The position numbers and the translations under genes were made by a program. From assembly GCF_003149535.1 (NCBI RefSeq), contig NZ_QGDB01000002.1, positions 731,519-795,518 of the forward strand: a DNA stretch of 64,000 nt, given 5' to 3'. Below, in pieces: positions 1 through 9,369 of this stretch. Origin of the DNA: Falsochrobactrum shanghaiense (lineage in GTDB: Bacteria; Pseudomonadota; Alphaproteobacteria; Rhizobiales; Rhizobiaceae). Within the stretch, counting starts at the first letter, position 1; the number at the start of each line of letters is the position of its first letter. A model generated the notes under the pieces. It had not been told where the DNA came from. It saw nothing but the letters and a program-made list of their open reading frames with translations, and searched no databases.

Positions 1-686
1 ACACGCGTACCGCGGCGATTATGCACCTCGCCCAGATCTTCCAGCCCGCCCTGCGGCAGACCGCGCGAGAAACGCTGGCGATAAAGGCGGCGATTGCGCG
101 CGACCTCCACTTCCAGCACGTCCGAAAGCGCATTGACCACCGACACACCGACGCCATGCAGGCCTCCGGAAGTCTCATAGGCCTTGCCGTCGAATTTACC
201 GCCTGCATGCAGCTTGGTCATGATGACTTCAAGCGTGGATTTACCGGGCATTTGCGGATGCTCGTCCACCGGAATGCCGCGGCCATTGTCTGTAACCGTC
301 ACAAAGCCGTCCACATCAATGCCGACTTCGATGAAATTGGCATGACCGGCAACGGCCTCATCCATCGAATTGTCGATGACTTCGGCAAAAAGGTGATGCA
401 GCGCCTTCTCATCCGTGCCGCCAATATACATGCCGGGGCGCAGCCGCACGGGTTCCAGCCCTTCCAGAACCCGGATGGACGATGCATTATAATCGTCATT
501 CCCTGCCGCAGCAGGTGCGACCTTGGCCGCTGCGGGGACCGATGCGGGCTTCGGCGTAACTATGGACGGAGCGGACACAGGACGAGGCGCGGCCTGCGGC
601 GCAGCGGGGCTATTCGCCTGCTGCTCGGTCTGCCGTTCCCTGGCATTGTTGACTACTCTTGAAAAGAGATCGTTGCTGTCGTCCAT
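1..686 (-). CDS. parE: DNA topoisomerase IV subunit B (ParE), 5' part only
   Basis: ParE is the ATPase subunit of topoisomerase IV, which unlinks daughter chromosomes in the cytoplasm. The gene starts at the ATG complementary to 684-686 and runs off the left edge of the window, so only about 228 residues are visible. After a Pro/Ala/Gln-rich leader of about 55 residues comes the GHKL ATPase fold: [18 protein letters not shown], the Asn-containing [10 protein letters not shown] helix, the [12 protein letters not shown] loop and [15 protein letters not shown]. The TDEKALHH stretch fits ParE rather than GyrB. The low-complexity N-terminal extension is longer than in enteric ParE. No complete reading frame is seen because the 3' end lies outside the window. 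Confidence 0.92.
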   Translation of the reverse strand, partial: MDDSNDLFSRVVNNARERQTEQQANSPAAPQAAPRPVSAPSIVTPKPASVPAAAKVAPAAAGNDDYNASSIRVLEGLEPVRLRPGMYIGGTDEKALHHLFAEVIDNSMDEAVAGHANFIEVGIDVDGFVTVTDNGRGIPVDEHPQMPGKSTLEVIMTKLHAGGKFDGKAYETSGGLHGVGVSVVNALSDVLEVEVARNRRLYRQRFSRGLPQGGLEDLGEVHNRRGTR

Positions 687-978
687 CTTTGTCCGAAAAG
701 CTTTCTGTCTGAAACTGTCAAGACCACGTATTGTCGGCTTACGCGCCCGAATATCCTGTTGCGAATCACATGAATGATGCCACGGGAAATCGCGAAAGGC
801 GAATAAAGTTCGCCTTACGTTCTGCCTCATACGCTTTTATCAAAGGGTTTTGCACATTGATGGTACGATTTGCACCGGAATGGGCGCGAATGTCAAATCA
901 ACGACGCCTTTTTGATAATGACGATGGCAAGCGCCGGGCAATTGTCCTACAGCTTCTGGACGGGATGAGGAGCCAGGA

Positions 979-1932
979 ATGAACACACAGGCAATGAACA
1001 AGGCGGAGATACATTCGGATCAATCCGGCAGTCATGTGCGGGGCATGGTGATCATGGTGCTGGCGGTTCTGATGCTTCCGCTGATCGATGCCATCGGCAA
1101 GTGGCTGGCCATGATGGACGATGTTCCGCCTGCAACCATAGCCTTCCTGCGTTTTGCGGTCCAATGCGTATTAATGTTCGCCATACTCTTCGCCATGGGG
1201 GGCCTTAAAGGATTTCGCACATCGCATCTGACCGGCAATCTCGTGCGCGGCGCGTTGATCGGATTTGCAAGCCTGTGCTTCTTCATGGCGGTCAAATATA
1301 TGCCGCTCGCCGACGCTATGGCCGTATTCTTCGCCGAACCGCTCATCCTCATTCTGATGTCGGCAGTTTTTCTCAAGGAAAAGATCGGCTGGCGCCGCTA
1401 CAGCGCTGTAACCGTGGGCCTTATCGGCACGTTGATCGTCATCCAGCCCAGCTATGAAATTTTCGGCGCGGTTTCGCTGCTGCCGCTGTTATCGGCTGTG
1501 TGCTTTGCCACCTATCTTACGTTAAACCGGAAATACGGCGTGCAGGAATCTCCGCTCGTCATGCAATTTTATGCAGGCATCGGCGGTGGACTGCTGACAG
1601 CCGTCATCATATTCGCAACAAGAAATACGGGAATTGAAAACCTCCAGTTCAGCCTCCCGCACACCGCCTTTCCCTGGGTGCTGCTCCTGCTGCTCGGGAC
1701 AATCGGCACCATCGGCCATCTGATGGTGGTGCAGGCTTTCAAGCTCGCCCCCGCCTCTCTGCTCGCGCCCTTTCAATATCTTGAAATCGTCACCGCCGTG
1801 ATTGTCGGCCTGGTTCTCTTCGGTGACTTTCCCACGCCGTCGAAATGGCTGGGCATCGGCATTATTGTCGGCTCGGGCATTTATGTCTTCATGCGCGAGC
1901 GGCAGATAAAGAGCAAAGCTGCATCCGTTTAG
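979..1932 (+). CDS. DMT-superfamily (EamA) transporter
   Basis: This is a 317-residue inner-membrane protein with about ten hydrophobic segments arranged as two EamA repeats, the usual size of a drug/metabolite exporter of the YdcZ/RhaT type. The first repeat includes the PPATIAFLRFAVQ segment, with the typical Arg in the third helix. The second repeat ends in a short basic tail. The substrate cannot be told from sequence. A GAGGAGCCAGGA purine tract just before the ATG supports the start. The TAG stop is contributed by the left end of a palindromic repeat (1931-2032), which the gene shares tail-to-tail with lipB. Confidence 0.88.
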   Translation: MNTQAMNKAEIHSDQSGSHVRGMVIMVLAVLMLPLIDAIGKWLAMMDDVPPATIAFLRFAVQCVLMFAILFAMGGLKGFRTSHLTGNLVRGALIGFASLCFFMAVKYMPLADAMAVFFAEPLILILMSAVFLKEKIGWRRYSAVTVGLIGTLIVIQPSYEIFGAVSLLPLLSAVCFATYLTLNRKYGVQESPLVMQFYAGIGGGLLTAVIIFATRNTGIENLQFSLPHTAFPWVLLLLLGTIGTIGHLMVVQAFKLAPASLLAPFQYLEIVTAVIVGLVLFGDFPTPSKWLGIGIIVGSGIYVFMRERQIKSKAASV

Positions 1933-2032
1933 AGCGCATCCCGAAAAGCGTGAAACGGTTTTCGGACAAGATGCGCGGTAAAAACAAACCGTTAGAGCGC
2001 CGATCTGATTCCGTCAGATCGAAATGCGCTCT
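1931..2032. repeat. Bru-RS-like palindromic intergenic repeat between convergent genes
   Basis: This 102-bp element has 9-bp terminal inverted repeats, AGAGCGCAT and ATGCGCTCT. Internally it carries the common motif CCCGAAAAGCGTGAAACGG and a second hairpin (GATCTGA...TCAGATC). Relatives recur at 44796-44906 and 46939-46992. Its size and palindromic form fit the Bru-RS repeats known from Brucella. Both neighbouring genes end inside its termini: the TAG of the transporter at 1930-1932 and that of lipB at 2031-2033. Confidence 0.75.
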
Positions 2033-2813
2033 AAGCGGCGCGCGCTCCGAAAACGGTTTCAAATGCCCTGCCCAGTGCGAGATCGACATCATCCATCGTG
2101 ACCGGCAAGCCAAGATCGACAAGGCTGGTGACGCCATGTTCGGCAATACCGCACGGCACGATGCCGCTGAAATGCTCAAGCTGCGGTTCCACATTGATTG
2201 AAATACCGTGGAAACTGACCCAGCGGCGCAGCCGGATGCCGATGGCTGCGATCTTGTCTTCGCAAGGTTCGCCATTGGCCAGCCGCGGCTTTTCGGGCCG
2301 CACCACCCAGACGCCGACGCGATCCTCGCGCCGCTCGCCCTTCACATTGAATTGCGCCAGCGTTTCAATGATCCATTCTTCAAGCGCCGCCACGAAAGCG
2401 CGCACATCCTCGCGCCTGCGCTTGAGGTCCAGCATGACATAAGCCACGCGCTGGCCGGGACCGTGATAGGTATATTCGCCGCCGCGCCCGGTCTCGAAAA
2501 CCGGAAAACGGTCCGGCGTCAAAAGATCCTGCGCCCGCGCGCTGGTGCCAGCTGTATAAAGCGGCGGATGCTCCACGAGCCAGACCAGCTCGCTGGCCGT
2601 GCCCTCGCGGATAGACTGCACGCGCTCTTCCATGAAGCGCAGCGCTTCGTCGTAATCCGTCAGCCCGTCGGCGATAAGCCATTCGACCGGCGGCGCATCC
2701 GCAGCCATCGGCAGAAAACGCGACTGCCGGGCGGTATCTTCTCGCGAAATTTGCATTTTCCCATTGAGAGCAGGCGAAAGAGGTGCGGAATTGTCGGTCA
2801 TGATCGCATGCAT
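2031..2813 (-). CDS. lipB: Octanoyltransferase LipB
   Basis: LipB transfers the octanoyl group from acyl carrier protein to the lipoyl domains of 2-oxoacid dehydrogenases and glycine cleavage H protein, the first step of lipoate synthesis. The 260 residues contain the family landmarks in order: [22 protein letters not shown], the catalytic Lys in [22 protein letters not shown], and the catalytic Cys in GIVPCGI. An N-terminal stretch of about 40 residues precedes the core, as in other Rhizobiales. Two starts are possible, at 2813 and four codons later at MTDNS. The gene stands alone and converges on the upstream transporter, sharing the palindromic repeat as its stop region. Confidence 0.95.
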   Translation of the reverse strand: MHAIMTDNSAPLSPALNGKMQISREDTARQSRFLPMAADAPPVEWLIADGLTDYDEALRFMEERVQSIREGTASELVWLVEHPPLYTAGTSARAQDLLTPDRFPVFETGRGGEYTYHGPGQRVAYVMLDLKRRREDVRAFVAALEEWIIETLAQFNVKGERREDRVGVWVVRPEKPRLANGEPCEDKIAAIGIRLRRWVSFHGISINVEPQLEHFSGIVPCGIAEHGVTSLVDLGLPVTMDDVDLALGRAFETVFGARAA

Positions 2814-2872
2814 ATGGCGGTTTTCTGAACGCGCTTCCAGATGTCAAATTGCCTCTGGCCACAATAAAAGCG

Positions 2873-4360
2873 TCAGGCGATCAGGTGTCCTGATCCTTTG
2901 TGACAATCGAAACCGGGAAAAACATCCGGGCTGATTGGGGCCAGTACATCGATTTTCAAGCCGGTGGGCGCAAATTCGATGTCACAGCGCGCTTTGAGTT
3001 CCTCGGCGAGCACCAGACGCAAAAGCCTCTGGCCGAAACCACGGCGCGATGGGCGGGCAACTTCGGGACCACCCGTTTCCACCCAGCGCATCTGGAATTT
3101 TTTCTCTCCGTGATCCTCGACGATCTTCCAGTCAAACTCGATAATTCCGCGATCATTTGCCAGCGCACCATATTTCACCGCATTGGTGGCCAGTTCGAAA
3201 AGCCCCAGCGACAATGAAACCGTCACACGGTCACTGACGAATAATGACGGTCCCGTCATGCGAATGCGATGCCCGAAAGTGCTGTTGAAGGGGGCCAGCG
3301 CCGTATCGGCGATTTGCTGGATCGTAGCGCCGCCCCAATCATCCTGGAGCAGCATGTCATGCGCCTGTGCGAGCGCTCGAAGGCGCTCGTTGAACAGCCT
3401 GCCTGCCTCCGCGGGATCGCGTGCATTGCGCAGCGTCTGATTGGCGATGGACTGCACCATGGCCATCGAGTTCTTGAAGCGATGGGCTATTTCCCGCGCG
3501 ACAAGAGCCTTGTCGGCTTCGGCTTTCTTGCGGTCGGTAATGTCCAGCATGACACCCATGAGCGTCGGCTCTTTTCCCAGCAGGGCCTTGGCGCGCGTTT
3601 CCACCCATACAGTCTGGCCGGTTTTACTGATGACCCGGTACTCCATCGAATAGGCTCCGCCGGATGCAAAGGCTTTCTGGGTCTGCTGGATAACCGCCAT
3701 CCGGTCCTCCAGGGCAATCTGGTCCATAATCTGGTCAAAATGGACCGGCTCGTCATCCGTCAGGCCGAAAATGCGGCGGCACTCGGCAGAAAAATTGATC
3801 GTTCCGCTTCGCTGATCACGAACCCAAAAGCCAATCTTGGCAACATCGGCGATATAATTGAGCTGATCCTCGTGCCGCTCGGTCGCCATGCTCAGCGTAT
3901 CGCGCTCTTTCTGCAATTCGGCGAAACGCTTGAGTTCCTGTGTCACATCAAGTTGCGTTCCGACAAAATGCTGCAAAACCCCGTCGGGCGTCTTGACCGG
4001 CGATATATGCAGCCGGTTCCAGAAGGCCGTACCCGATTTCTTATAGTTCAAAATATCGATCTCGATCGGCGATTCAGCGGCAAAAGCCGCCCGGATGGCG
4101 CCCACATCCCGAGCCGAGGTGCCTTCGCCTTGTAAAAACCGGCAATTGCGCCCCATCACCTCCTCCGCCTCATATCCGGTCAATTGCAGGAAGGCACGGT
4201 TGACGAAAACAACCGGATTGTCAGGCAGTCGCGGATCGGTGATGAGAATAGGCGTCGGCGTATGTTCCACCGCTGCACGAAATGGATCAACTGGTTTTAG
4301 AATGGAATTTTCCGAGAAGGGACTGGACGGTTCGAAATCTGGTGCCACTGCAACCCCCAT
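2873..4360 (-). CDS. Blue-light-activated LOV-domain histidine kinase (HWE family)
   Basis: This soluble sensor kinase is the counterpart of the Brucella LOV-HK, whose flavin-binding LOV domain forms a cysteinyl-FMN adduct in blue light and activates an HWE kinase. The LOV domain covers about residues 25-140 with the adduct motif GRNCRFLQG (Cys near residue 73). A PAS/PAC domain follows (about 155-270), then the HWE kinase with the phospho-acceptor His in [13 protein letters not shown] (about 295), the N box [12 protein letters not shown] and the WVE motif in MRWVETGG. The frame is open to a TTG at 4390, but ATG at 4360 gives 495 residues, near the Brucella length, and the best N-terminal agreement. 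No response regulator is adjacent. Confidence 0.93.
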   Translation of the reverse strand: MGVAVAPDFEPSSPFSENSILKPVDPFRAAVEHTPTPILITDPRLPDNPVVFVNRAFLQLTGYEAEEVMGRNCRFLQGEGTSARDVGAIRAAFAAESPIEIDILNYKKSGTAFWNRLHISPVKTPDGVLQHFVGTQLDVTQELKRFAELQKERDTLSMATERHEDQLNYIADVAKIGFWVRDQRSGTINFSAECRRIFGLTDDEPVHFDQIMDQIALEDRMAVIQQTQKAFASGGAYSMEYRVISKTGQTVWVETRAKALLGKEPTLMGVMLDITDRKKAEADKALVAREIAHRFKNSMAMVQSIANQTLRNARDPAEAGRLFNERLRALAQAHDMLLQDDWGGATIQQIADTALAPFNSTFGHRIRMTGPSLFVSDRVTVSLSLGLFELATNAVKYGALANDRGIIEFDWKIVEDHGEKKFQMRWVETGGPEVARPSRRGFGQRLLRLVLAEELKARCDIEFAPTGLKIDVLAPISPDVFPGFDCHKGSGHLIA

Positions 4361-4634
4361 GATACTCAAGGCATTATAAACACAAACCAATCCAGAGCAT
4401 TTGAATTTAGCTCATTATCGCTATTATCGCGAATTAATATAGGAAATTCTATTAGCCATATTGAATATAAAGATTAGGGCATTTCCGGCACTTCTCCTCA
4501 GACAGCAACCGCGCCAGCTTGCGCAACCATGCAAGGCTTGCCGCAGAGCAGATGTGCATTATATGTTTTTCTATCATTCAGCGCACGTTCATCTTGCATC
4601 GGACATGATGTCGGCACTTGAACTGGAGAAGACG

Positions 4635-5108
4635 ATGATTAACACCTTGAAAAAACTTATGGTTGGGGTGGTTGGCGCAACTTTGATGGTCGGCACCATG
4701 GTACCCGTCTCCGCCGCTCCCATCATGCCTTCCGCCCAGATTACGGGCAACAACAGTATCGAGCATGTGCGTGACGATCGCCGGCGTCGCCATGGCGACC
4801 GGCACTGGCGCGGCCGCCATTCAGGCCCTCGTCACTGGCATGGCCATCGCGGCTATCGGGAGTATCGTCGGGGCTATCGTCGTCATAGCGATGGCTGGTG
4901 GTATCCGCTTGCAGCCTTCGGAGCCGGTGCGGTCCTTGGCGGGGCGCTTGCTTCACCGCCGCCGCCGGTCTACCGCGCCCCGGCTCATCGCTCCAGCAAT
5001 GCTCATGTGCAATGGTGCTATGACCGCTATCGGTCCTACCGGGCTTCCGACAACACGTTCCAGCCCTATAACGGTCCGCGCAGGCAGTGCTATTCGCCTT
5101 ATCGCTAA
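4635..5108 (+). CDS. BA14K-family secreted protein
   Basis: This is a 157-residue exported protein. A basic start and hydrophobic core ([20 protein letters not shown]) form a signal peptide, probably cut after the ASAA-like region. A very His/Arg-rich middle ([19 protein letters not shown]) leads to a short hydrophobic glycine-rich segment and a C-terminal BA14K domain ([11 protein letters not shown]...[11 protein letters not shown]) with two conserved cysteines. BA14K proteins are immunoreactive, lectin-like envelope proteins of Brucella. The reading frame is open from 4461, but the ATG at 4635 has GGAGA ten bases upstream and yields the signal peptide, so it is preferred. A strong hairpin terminator follows. 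Confidence 0.85.
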   Translation: MINTLKKLMVGVVGATLMVGTMVPVSAAPIMPSAQITGNNSIEHVRDDRRRRHGDRHWRGRHSGPRHWHGHRGYREYRRGYRRHSDGWWYPLAAFGAGAVLGGALASPPPPVYRAPAHRSSNAHVQWCYDRYRSYRASDNTFQPYNGPRRQCYSPYR

Positions 5109-5126
5109 AGCATTCCAGAAAAAGCC

Positions 5127-5158
5127 AGCCGCCCCGCCAAGGGCGGCTGTTTTGTTTC
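5127..5158 (+). terminator. Rho-independent terminator of the BA14K gene
   Basis: A perfect 8-bp stem, AGCCGCCC/GGGCGGCT with a 6-nt loop, is followed by GTTTTGTTT. It lies 19 bases after the BA14K stop codon. Confidence 0.8.
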
Positions 5159-5368
5159 CAGACTTATCTTCCGTCACGCAGCCTCGGAGGCTATCAGGCA
5201 CACAAATCCCTGCACCAATGCCGCAAACATGGCCGCGCATCGAAAATTTTTACAGCCCATCCCCTATTTTCGAATTTATATTGGAGAAAGGTGATTTTAT
5301 GGTGTTGACCATTGCGAAAGCCGCCCTTATGTTCCGCCGCACTTCCACAGACGATTTGTCTGTTTCGG

Positions 5369-5444
5369 GAGCGCGTAGCTCAGCCGGTAGAGCAACTGAC
5401 TTTTAATCAGTAGGTCCAGGGTTCGAATCCCTGCGCGCTCACCA
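5369..5444 (+). tRNA. tRNA-Lys (TTT)
   Basis: This 76-nt cloverleaf has acceptor GAGCGCG/CGCGCTC, the D-loop TAGCTCAGCCGGTAGAGCA, the anticodon stem ACTGA/TCAGT with loop CTTTTAA (anticodon TTT), the T-arm GGTTCGAATCC and an encoded CCA at 5442-5444. Confidence 0.97.
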
Positions 5445-5506
5445 TTAAATCAAGACGTTATAGCTGCATCTTAATACGATACACGAGGCCGATAGCTTGC
5501 CCGGCC

Positions 5507-6412
5507 TTACCTCTGCGCACGGCGCGCTGCCCAGATTCCCACGAGAACGATCACGCCGCCTACGCCTTGCCAGGGCGTCAAGGCCTCGCCCAGAATCAGC
5601 CATGCCAGCAGCGCTGCGATAACGGGCTGAAGCAATAGTGTGAGCGATGAAAACGTCACCGGGAGCCATGCCAGGGCATAGGCAATCAGGCTCTGCCCAG
5701 AGGCCTGGCTCAACCATGACAGAGCGAACAGGACCGCCCAGCCCGCCAATGTGACCGGAATGAGCGTCGGCTCCGAAATCCAGGCAAAGGGCAGAATGGT
5801 GAGCGCCGCAGCACTGGAACTCCAGATCATGACCACCGGCGTGGAGAAGCGTTCACGCGCCTTGCCGAGCATGAGAATATAGGCGGCATAAAGCATTGCC
5901 GCAAAGATTGCGACGGCATCCCCCTTCAGGTCGCCGCCACCCAAAGCCTGCGGGCCGCCTTTCAGAATCACCACGCCGGCAATCGTGATAATCAATGCGG
6001 CTGCAAACAAGCGGCGCGGCGCCTGCCGCAAGACGAGCCAGCAATAGAGTGTGACGAAAATCGGAGCCATATTGACGAGCAGCGTCGAATTCGCGACCGA
6101 AGTCATGTGCAGCGAGATATGCCATGCGGCCAGTTCGGCGGCGAGCACGATGCCGGGCAGAACCACAAGCCATATGTCACGCGCGCTACGCGGCCGCGCG
6201 GCTTTCGGCACGGGATGCCTTAGCGTCAGAAGAAGCAGCGGAAACAATGCCAGCGCCAGCCTCCAGAACGCGGTCGAAATCGCGCCGAGTTCCGATAGCC
6301 GCACAAAAATCGGCGAGCAGCCGATCACTATTCCGCCCGCAAAAAGTGCAATCAGCGCAAGCTTTAGCTGACGGCGTTTGGAATCCGGCATGGTTTCGGT
6401 CGAGATTGTCAT
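5507..6412 (-). CDS. DMT-superfamily (EamA) transporter
   Basis: This second EamA-type inner-membrane exporter has 301 residues and about ten transmembrane segments in two repeats. The first repeat contains LGAISTAFWRLALALFPLL and the second the GQSLIAYALAWLPVTFSSLTL segment, with PVIAALLAWLILGE near the end as is usual for the family. A short basic tail (WAARRAQR) marks the cytoplasmic C-terminus. It is only distantly like the transporter at 979-1932. It stands alone, divergent from the DUF922 gene and ending near tRNA-Lys. The substrate is unknown. Confidence 0.87.
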   Translation of the reverse strand: MTISTETMPDSKRRQLKLALIALFAGGIVIGCSPIFVRLSELGAISTAFWRLALALFPLLLLTLRHPVPKAARPRSARDIWLVVLPGIVLAAELAAWHISLHMTSVANSTLLVNMAPIFVTLYCWLVLRQAPRRLFAAALIITIAGVVILKGGPQALGGGDLKGDAVAIFAAMLYAAYILMLGKARERFSTPVVMIWSSSAAALTILPFAWISEPTLIPVTLAGWAVLFALSWLSQASGQSLIAYALAWLPVTFSSLTLLLQPVIAALLAWLILGEALTPWQGVGGVIVLVGIWAARRAQR

Positions 6413-6626
6413 TGAACGGCTCTTGATCTAGAAGATGGCATGGCTGCAAATGCGTGAGATACCGGATCACTTTGCTTCAAAGGCTCCTATCATGCCGGAA
6501 CGATAACAAGAAGCAGATCTTGTGCGGCGCGCGTCAAAGCCGCAGGACAGTCGCCCCCGACAGGCCAATATTGCTATGGGCTGTCCGGGACAGTTTCGAA
6601 TTTATTTTCAGACAGATGGGGCAGAT

Positions 6627-7229
6627 GTGAACAAAGCAGCTCTGCTGGCAATTCTTGGAGCATTCACAACCATGTCGGCTCAGGCGAGCGACAATTGGCA
6701 GGCCACCGAGATTATCCAGCCCTATGCCATCGCCGGACGCACAGCGCCCGATCTTTATGAATCCATCGGCGCCCGCGGCCCGAAAATTGGCAAAATCCGC
6801 GTCATTGCGCATACAAGTTACGTGCTGACATGGGACCGGAAATTTGACCGCAGCAACAATGCCTGCACCGTGATTTCCGCAACCCCGAAGCTCAAGATCA
6901 CCTATACATTGCCAAAACCGTCGCAAAAGCTCGCCTCCCCCGTCAAGGAGAGTTGGGACACTTTCTATGAAGGCATCCGCACGCATGAACTGGTGCACGG
7001 CGACATAGCCAAGGACATGACGCGCGAGATCGTGCGCAAAACGGTTGGGCTTTCAGTCCCCAACGATCCGAAATGCCAGAAAATTCGCAAGGTTCTGGCA
7101 AAGGAAATTACCGATATGGTCAATGTACAACGAGCGCAAGGACGCGATTTCGACCGGGTGGAAATGGGCAATGGCGGCAATGTCCACCAGCTCATTCTGG
7201 CTTTCCTGAATGGCGATAATCGTCCCTGA
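6627..7229 (+). CDS. DUF922-family secreted protein with HExxH motif
   Basis: This is a predicted exported protein of 200 residues that contains a zinc-protease-like signature. A GTG start at 6627, preceded by ATGGGGCAG, gives a clear signal peptide (VNKAALLAILGAFTTMSAQA); the longer open frame from 6522 lacks one. The mature part holds the DUF922 core with the motif RTHELVHGDI, whose HELVH matches the HExxH zinc-ligand pattern, about 135 residues in. Two cysteines (NNACTV, DPKCQK) could form a disulfide. Proteolysis has not been shown for the family as far as I recall, so the motif alone supports only a putative metallopeptidase. The gene is monocistronic. Confidence 0.75.
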   Translation: MNKAALLAILGAFTTMSAQASDNWQATEIIQPYAIAGRTAPDLYESIGARGPKIGKIRVIAHTSYVLTWDRKFDRSNNACTVISATPKLKITYTLPKPSQKLASPVKESWDTFYEGIRTHELVHGDIAKDMTREIVRKTVGLSVPNDPKCQKIRKVLAKEITDMVNVQRAQGRDFDRVEMGNGGNVHQLILAFLNGDNRP

Positions 7230-7316
7230 ATGTCGTTTACTGGCGCGTTTGCGTTTGGTTTTGCACCTATATGATCAAACGAACCCCTCTAAAGGTCTGG
7301 AATCGTGGAGAGAATA

Positions 7317-7718
7317 ATGGATACAAAAGCGCTCATTCAGGCATATTACACTGCGTTCAATGCCGGACAGACGGACGATATGCTGGCTCTTTTGCATGAG
7401 GATGTGGAACATCATGTCAATGAAGGCGAGGTTCGCCGCGGCAAGGAACTTTTCGCCCGGTTCAATCGCCATATGACTGAAAGCTACAAGGAAGAGCTGA
7501 CAGATATGGTGATCTTCGTGAATGAAGGCGGCGATCGCGCGGCAGCGGAATTCATCGTGAATGGCACCTATCTTAAAACCGATGAAGGACTGCCGGAAGC
7601 AAACGGGCAGACCTATCGTCTGCCTGCCGGCACATTTTTCGCGCTTCGGGACGGCAAGATCAGCCGGGTGACGACTTATTATAATCTCAATGAATGGACC
7701 AGACAGGTCGTGGGATGA
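7317..7718 (+). CDS. NTF2-like / ketosteroid-isomerase-related protein
   Basis: This 133-residue protein has the SnoaL/NTF2-like cone fold pattern: an N-terminal helix (ALIQAYYTAFNAG), LLHEDVEHHVNEGEVRRGKELF, then strands ending in GTFFALRDGKISRVTTYYNLNEW. Such proteins bind small hydrophobic ligands or act as isomerases, hydratases or cyclases; no specific substrate can be read. The frame is also open from a GTG at 7305, but GGAGAG lies five bases before the ATG at 7317, so that is the preferred start. Its stop overlaps the start of the GNAT gene (ATGA), making it the first gene of a translationally coupled three-gene cluster. Confidence 0.82.
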   Translation: MDTKALIQAYYTAFNAGQTDDMLALLHEDVEHHVNEGEVRRGKELFARFNRHMTESYKEELTDMVIFVNEGGDRAAAEFIVNGTYLKTDEGLPEANGQTYRLPAGTFFALRDGKISRVTTYYNLNEWTRQVVG

Positions 7719-8296
7719 TTACGGTTCATATATTGACCGGAGATGAGGTGAATGCTGCGCTGGATGAACTGGCGCAGCTTCGGATCGCGGTATTTCGCGA
7801 CTGGCCTTATCTTTATGAAGGTGGTCTGGACTACGAGCGGGAATATCTGACAAACTATCGTTCAGAAGGGGCAATCATCGTTGCCGCTTATGACGGCAAG
7901 CAGATGGTCGGCGCTGCAACCGGCACGCCGATGGAAGATCATGCCGACGATTTCGGCGCGGCCTTCGCCCATCGGGCGGAACCGCTGAACCGGATATTTT
8001 ATTGTGCGGAATCAATCTTGCTGGCCCCCTATCGCGGACGCGGAATAGGCCATGCTTTTTTCGACAGCCGTGAAGCGCACGCCCGTGCACTCGGTCGCCA
8101 ATACAGTGCTTTTTGCAGCGTCTCCCGCCCGGATGACCATCCCGCCCGCCCCGCCGATTATCGCCCGCTGGACAATTTCTGGCGCAAGCGTGGTTATGCG
8201 CCGCTGCCGCAGGTCGTGGCTGAATTTCCATGGAAAGATATAGGCGAGAGCGAGAGCTCGAAGAAACCCATGCAATTCTGGATGAAAGAACTATGA
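7715..8296 (+). CDS. GNAT-family N-acetyltransferase
   Basis: This is a 193-residue acyl-CoA-dependent acetyltransferase. The acetyl-CoA loop is visible as SILLAPYRGRGIGHAFFDSREAHA (R/Q-x-x-G-x-G/A pattern, about residues 100-115), preceded by the IIVAAYDGKQMVGAATGTP strands. The ATG at 7715 overlaps the stop of the preceding NTF2-like gene, and its own stop overlaps the start of the nitrilase-like gene, so the three are very likely translated together. A frame open from 7694 inside the previous gene is rejected for that reason. The acceptor substrate is unknown; linkage to a C-N hydrolase suggests amine or amide metabolism, which is an inference. Confidence 0.83.
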   Translation: MITVHILTGDEVNAALDELAQLRIAVFRDWPYLYEGGLDYEREYLTNYRSEGAIIVAAYDGKQMVGAATGTPMEDHADDFGAAFAHRAEPLNRIFYCAESILLAPYRGRGIGHAFFDSREAHARALGRQYSAFCSVSRPDDHPARPADYRPLDNFWRKRGYAPLPQVVAEFPWKDIGESESSKKPMQFWMKEL

Positions 8297-9159
8297 GCCG
8301 CACCAAAATTGCCACCGCCGCCTACCCGCTAAGCTGGTTTGACAGTTTCGCCGCCTATGAAGACAAGATAACGCAATGGGTAAAAGAGGCTTCCGATTGT
8401 GACCTTCTGGTCTTCCCCGAATATGGTTCGATGGAGCTTGCCTCTCTGGGCGGGCGCGAGGTGGCAGCCGATCTGGAAGCATCACTGCATGAAGTCGCGC
8501 GGCATGAAGAAGCGCGTGAGAAACTCCATATCGAACTGGCCCGGCGCTTCAATGTCCACATATTGATGGCTTCAGGGCCGGTTTTTGAAGGCGAGCGACC
8601 GGTCAACCGTGCGGTTTTGATCGGCCCCGAAGGCCGCATCGGCTTTCAGGACAAGCAGATCATGACGCGGTTTGAGCGCGAAGACTGGAACGTGGTCGGC
8701 TCGCCCGGCCTCAAACTGTTCGATACGCCGCTCGGACGGATTGGCATTCTGATATGCTACGACAGCGAGTTTCCGCTATTGGCCCGCATATTGGCGAAAC
8801 AGCATGTCGAAATCATTCTGGTTCCCTCCTGTACCGATACGATTGCGGGTTTTAATCGCGTGAAGATCGGTTCAATGGCCCGCGCGCTTGAATCGCAATG
8901 CGTCGTTGTGCAGTCACCCATCGTGGGCGATGTGGACTGGAATCCGGCAGTCGATGAAAATTGCGGAGCGGCGGGAATATATTGTCCCCCCGATGGCGTC
9001 TGGCCGGAAAGTGGAATACTCGCTTGTGGCGAACTCAACCAGCCCGGCTGGGTCAAGGCGGAGATCGAGTTGGAGAAAGTTGCCCAAAGTCGCCGCGACG
9101 GGCGCGTGCTGACCTTTGCCCATTGGCCCGAGAGCGAAGCCTGCCCGTTCAAGGGATAG
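8293..9159 (+). CDS. Carbon-nitrogen hydrolase (nitrilase superfamily amidase)
   Basis: This 288-residue cytoplasmic hydrolase cleaves non-peptide C-N bonds. The Glu-Lys-Cys triad is visible: Glu in VFPEYGSMEL, Lys in FQDKQIMTRFE, and the nucleophilic Cys in ILICYDSEFP. The MTRFEREDW and SCTDTIAGFNRV motifs place it with the aliphatic amidase-like members of the superfamily. It starts at the ATG overlapping the GNAT stop codon (CTATGAG), giving a three-gene operon. An 11-bp hairpin without a T-run (9171-9209) follows just after the stop. The natural amide substrate cannot be told. Confidence 0.88.
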   Translation: MSRTKIATAAYPLSWFDSFAAYEDKITQWVKEASDCDLLVFPEYGSMELASLGGREVAADLEASLHEVARHEEAREKLHIELARRFNVHILMASGPVFEGERPVNRAVLIGPEGRIGFQDKQIMTRFEREDWNVVGSPGLKLFDTPLGRIGILICYDSEFPLLARILAKQHVEIILVPSCTDTIAGFNRVKIGSMARALESQCVVVQSPIVGDVDWNPAVDENCGAAGIYCPPDGVWPESGILACGELNQPGWVKAEIELEKVAQSRRDGRVLTFAHWPESEACPFKG

Positions 9160-9170
9160 CTCGACGCAAT

Positions 9171-9209
9171 CGTGACGCGTGCGCTCGATAATCAGGCACA
9201 CGCGTCACG
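9171..9209. repeat. 11-bp inverted repeat after the amidase gene
   Basis: CGTGACGCGTG and CACGCGTCACG form a perfect 11-bp stem with a 17-nt loop, 12 bases beyond the amidase stop. There is no T-tract, so it could be a factor-dependent terminator, an RNA-stabilising hairpin or a protein site. Confidence 0.5.
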
Positions 9210-9222
9210 TCCCCCCCACCAA

Positions 9223-9257
9223 CCTTCCACTTGGCCTTCCACTTGGCCTTCCACTGC
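9223..9257. repeat. 12-bp tandem minisatellite (about 2.8 copies)
   Basis: Two perfect copies of CCTTCCACTTGG are followed by a third that breaks down after CCTTCCACT, in a pyrimidine-rich intergenic stretch. A fourth CCTTCC follows at once. Nothing coding is seen here. Confidence 0.7.
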
Positions 9258-9369
9258 AACCTTCCGCTTTGGCCCCCGCCTCGGAACTATCCCTATTTAA
9301 GCGGAACTGCCGCCCCCCAATAAATTATCCTTTGGTCGTATTATTCGGAAGATGCAGGCTTCGTCCGGC

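Noticed and set aside
21..662. 213-codon plus-strand frame at the left edge
   Set aside because: It is antisense to the start of parE, whose ATPase motifs are unmistakable.
9171..9209. Rho-independent terminator after the amidase gene
   Set aside because: The 11-bp hairpin is strong but has no T-run; it is listed as an inverted repeat only.
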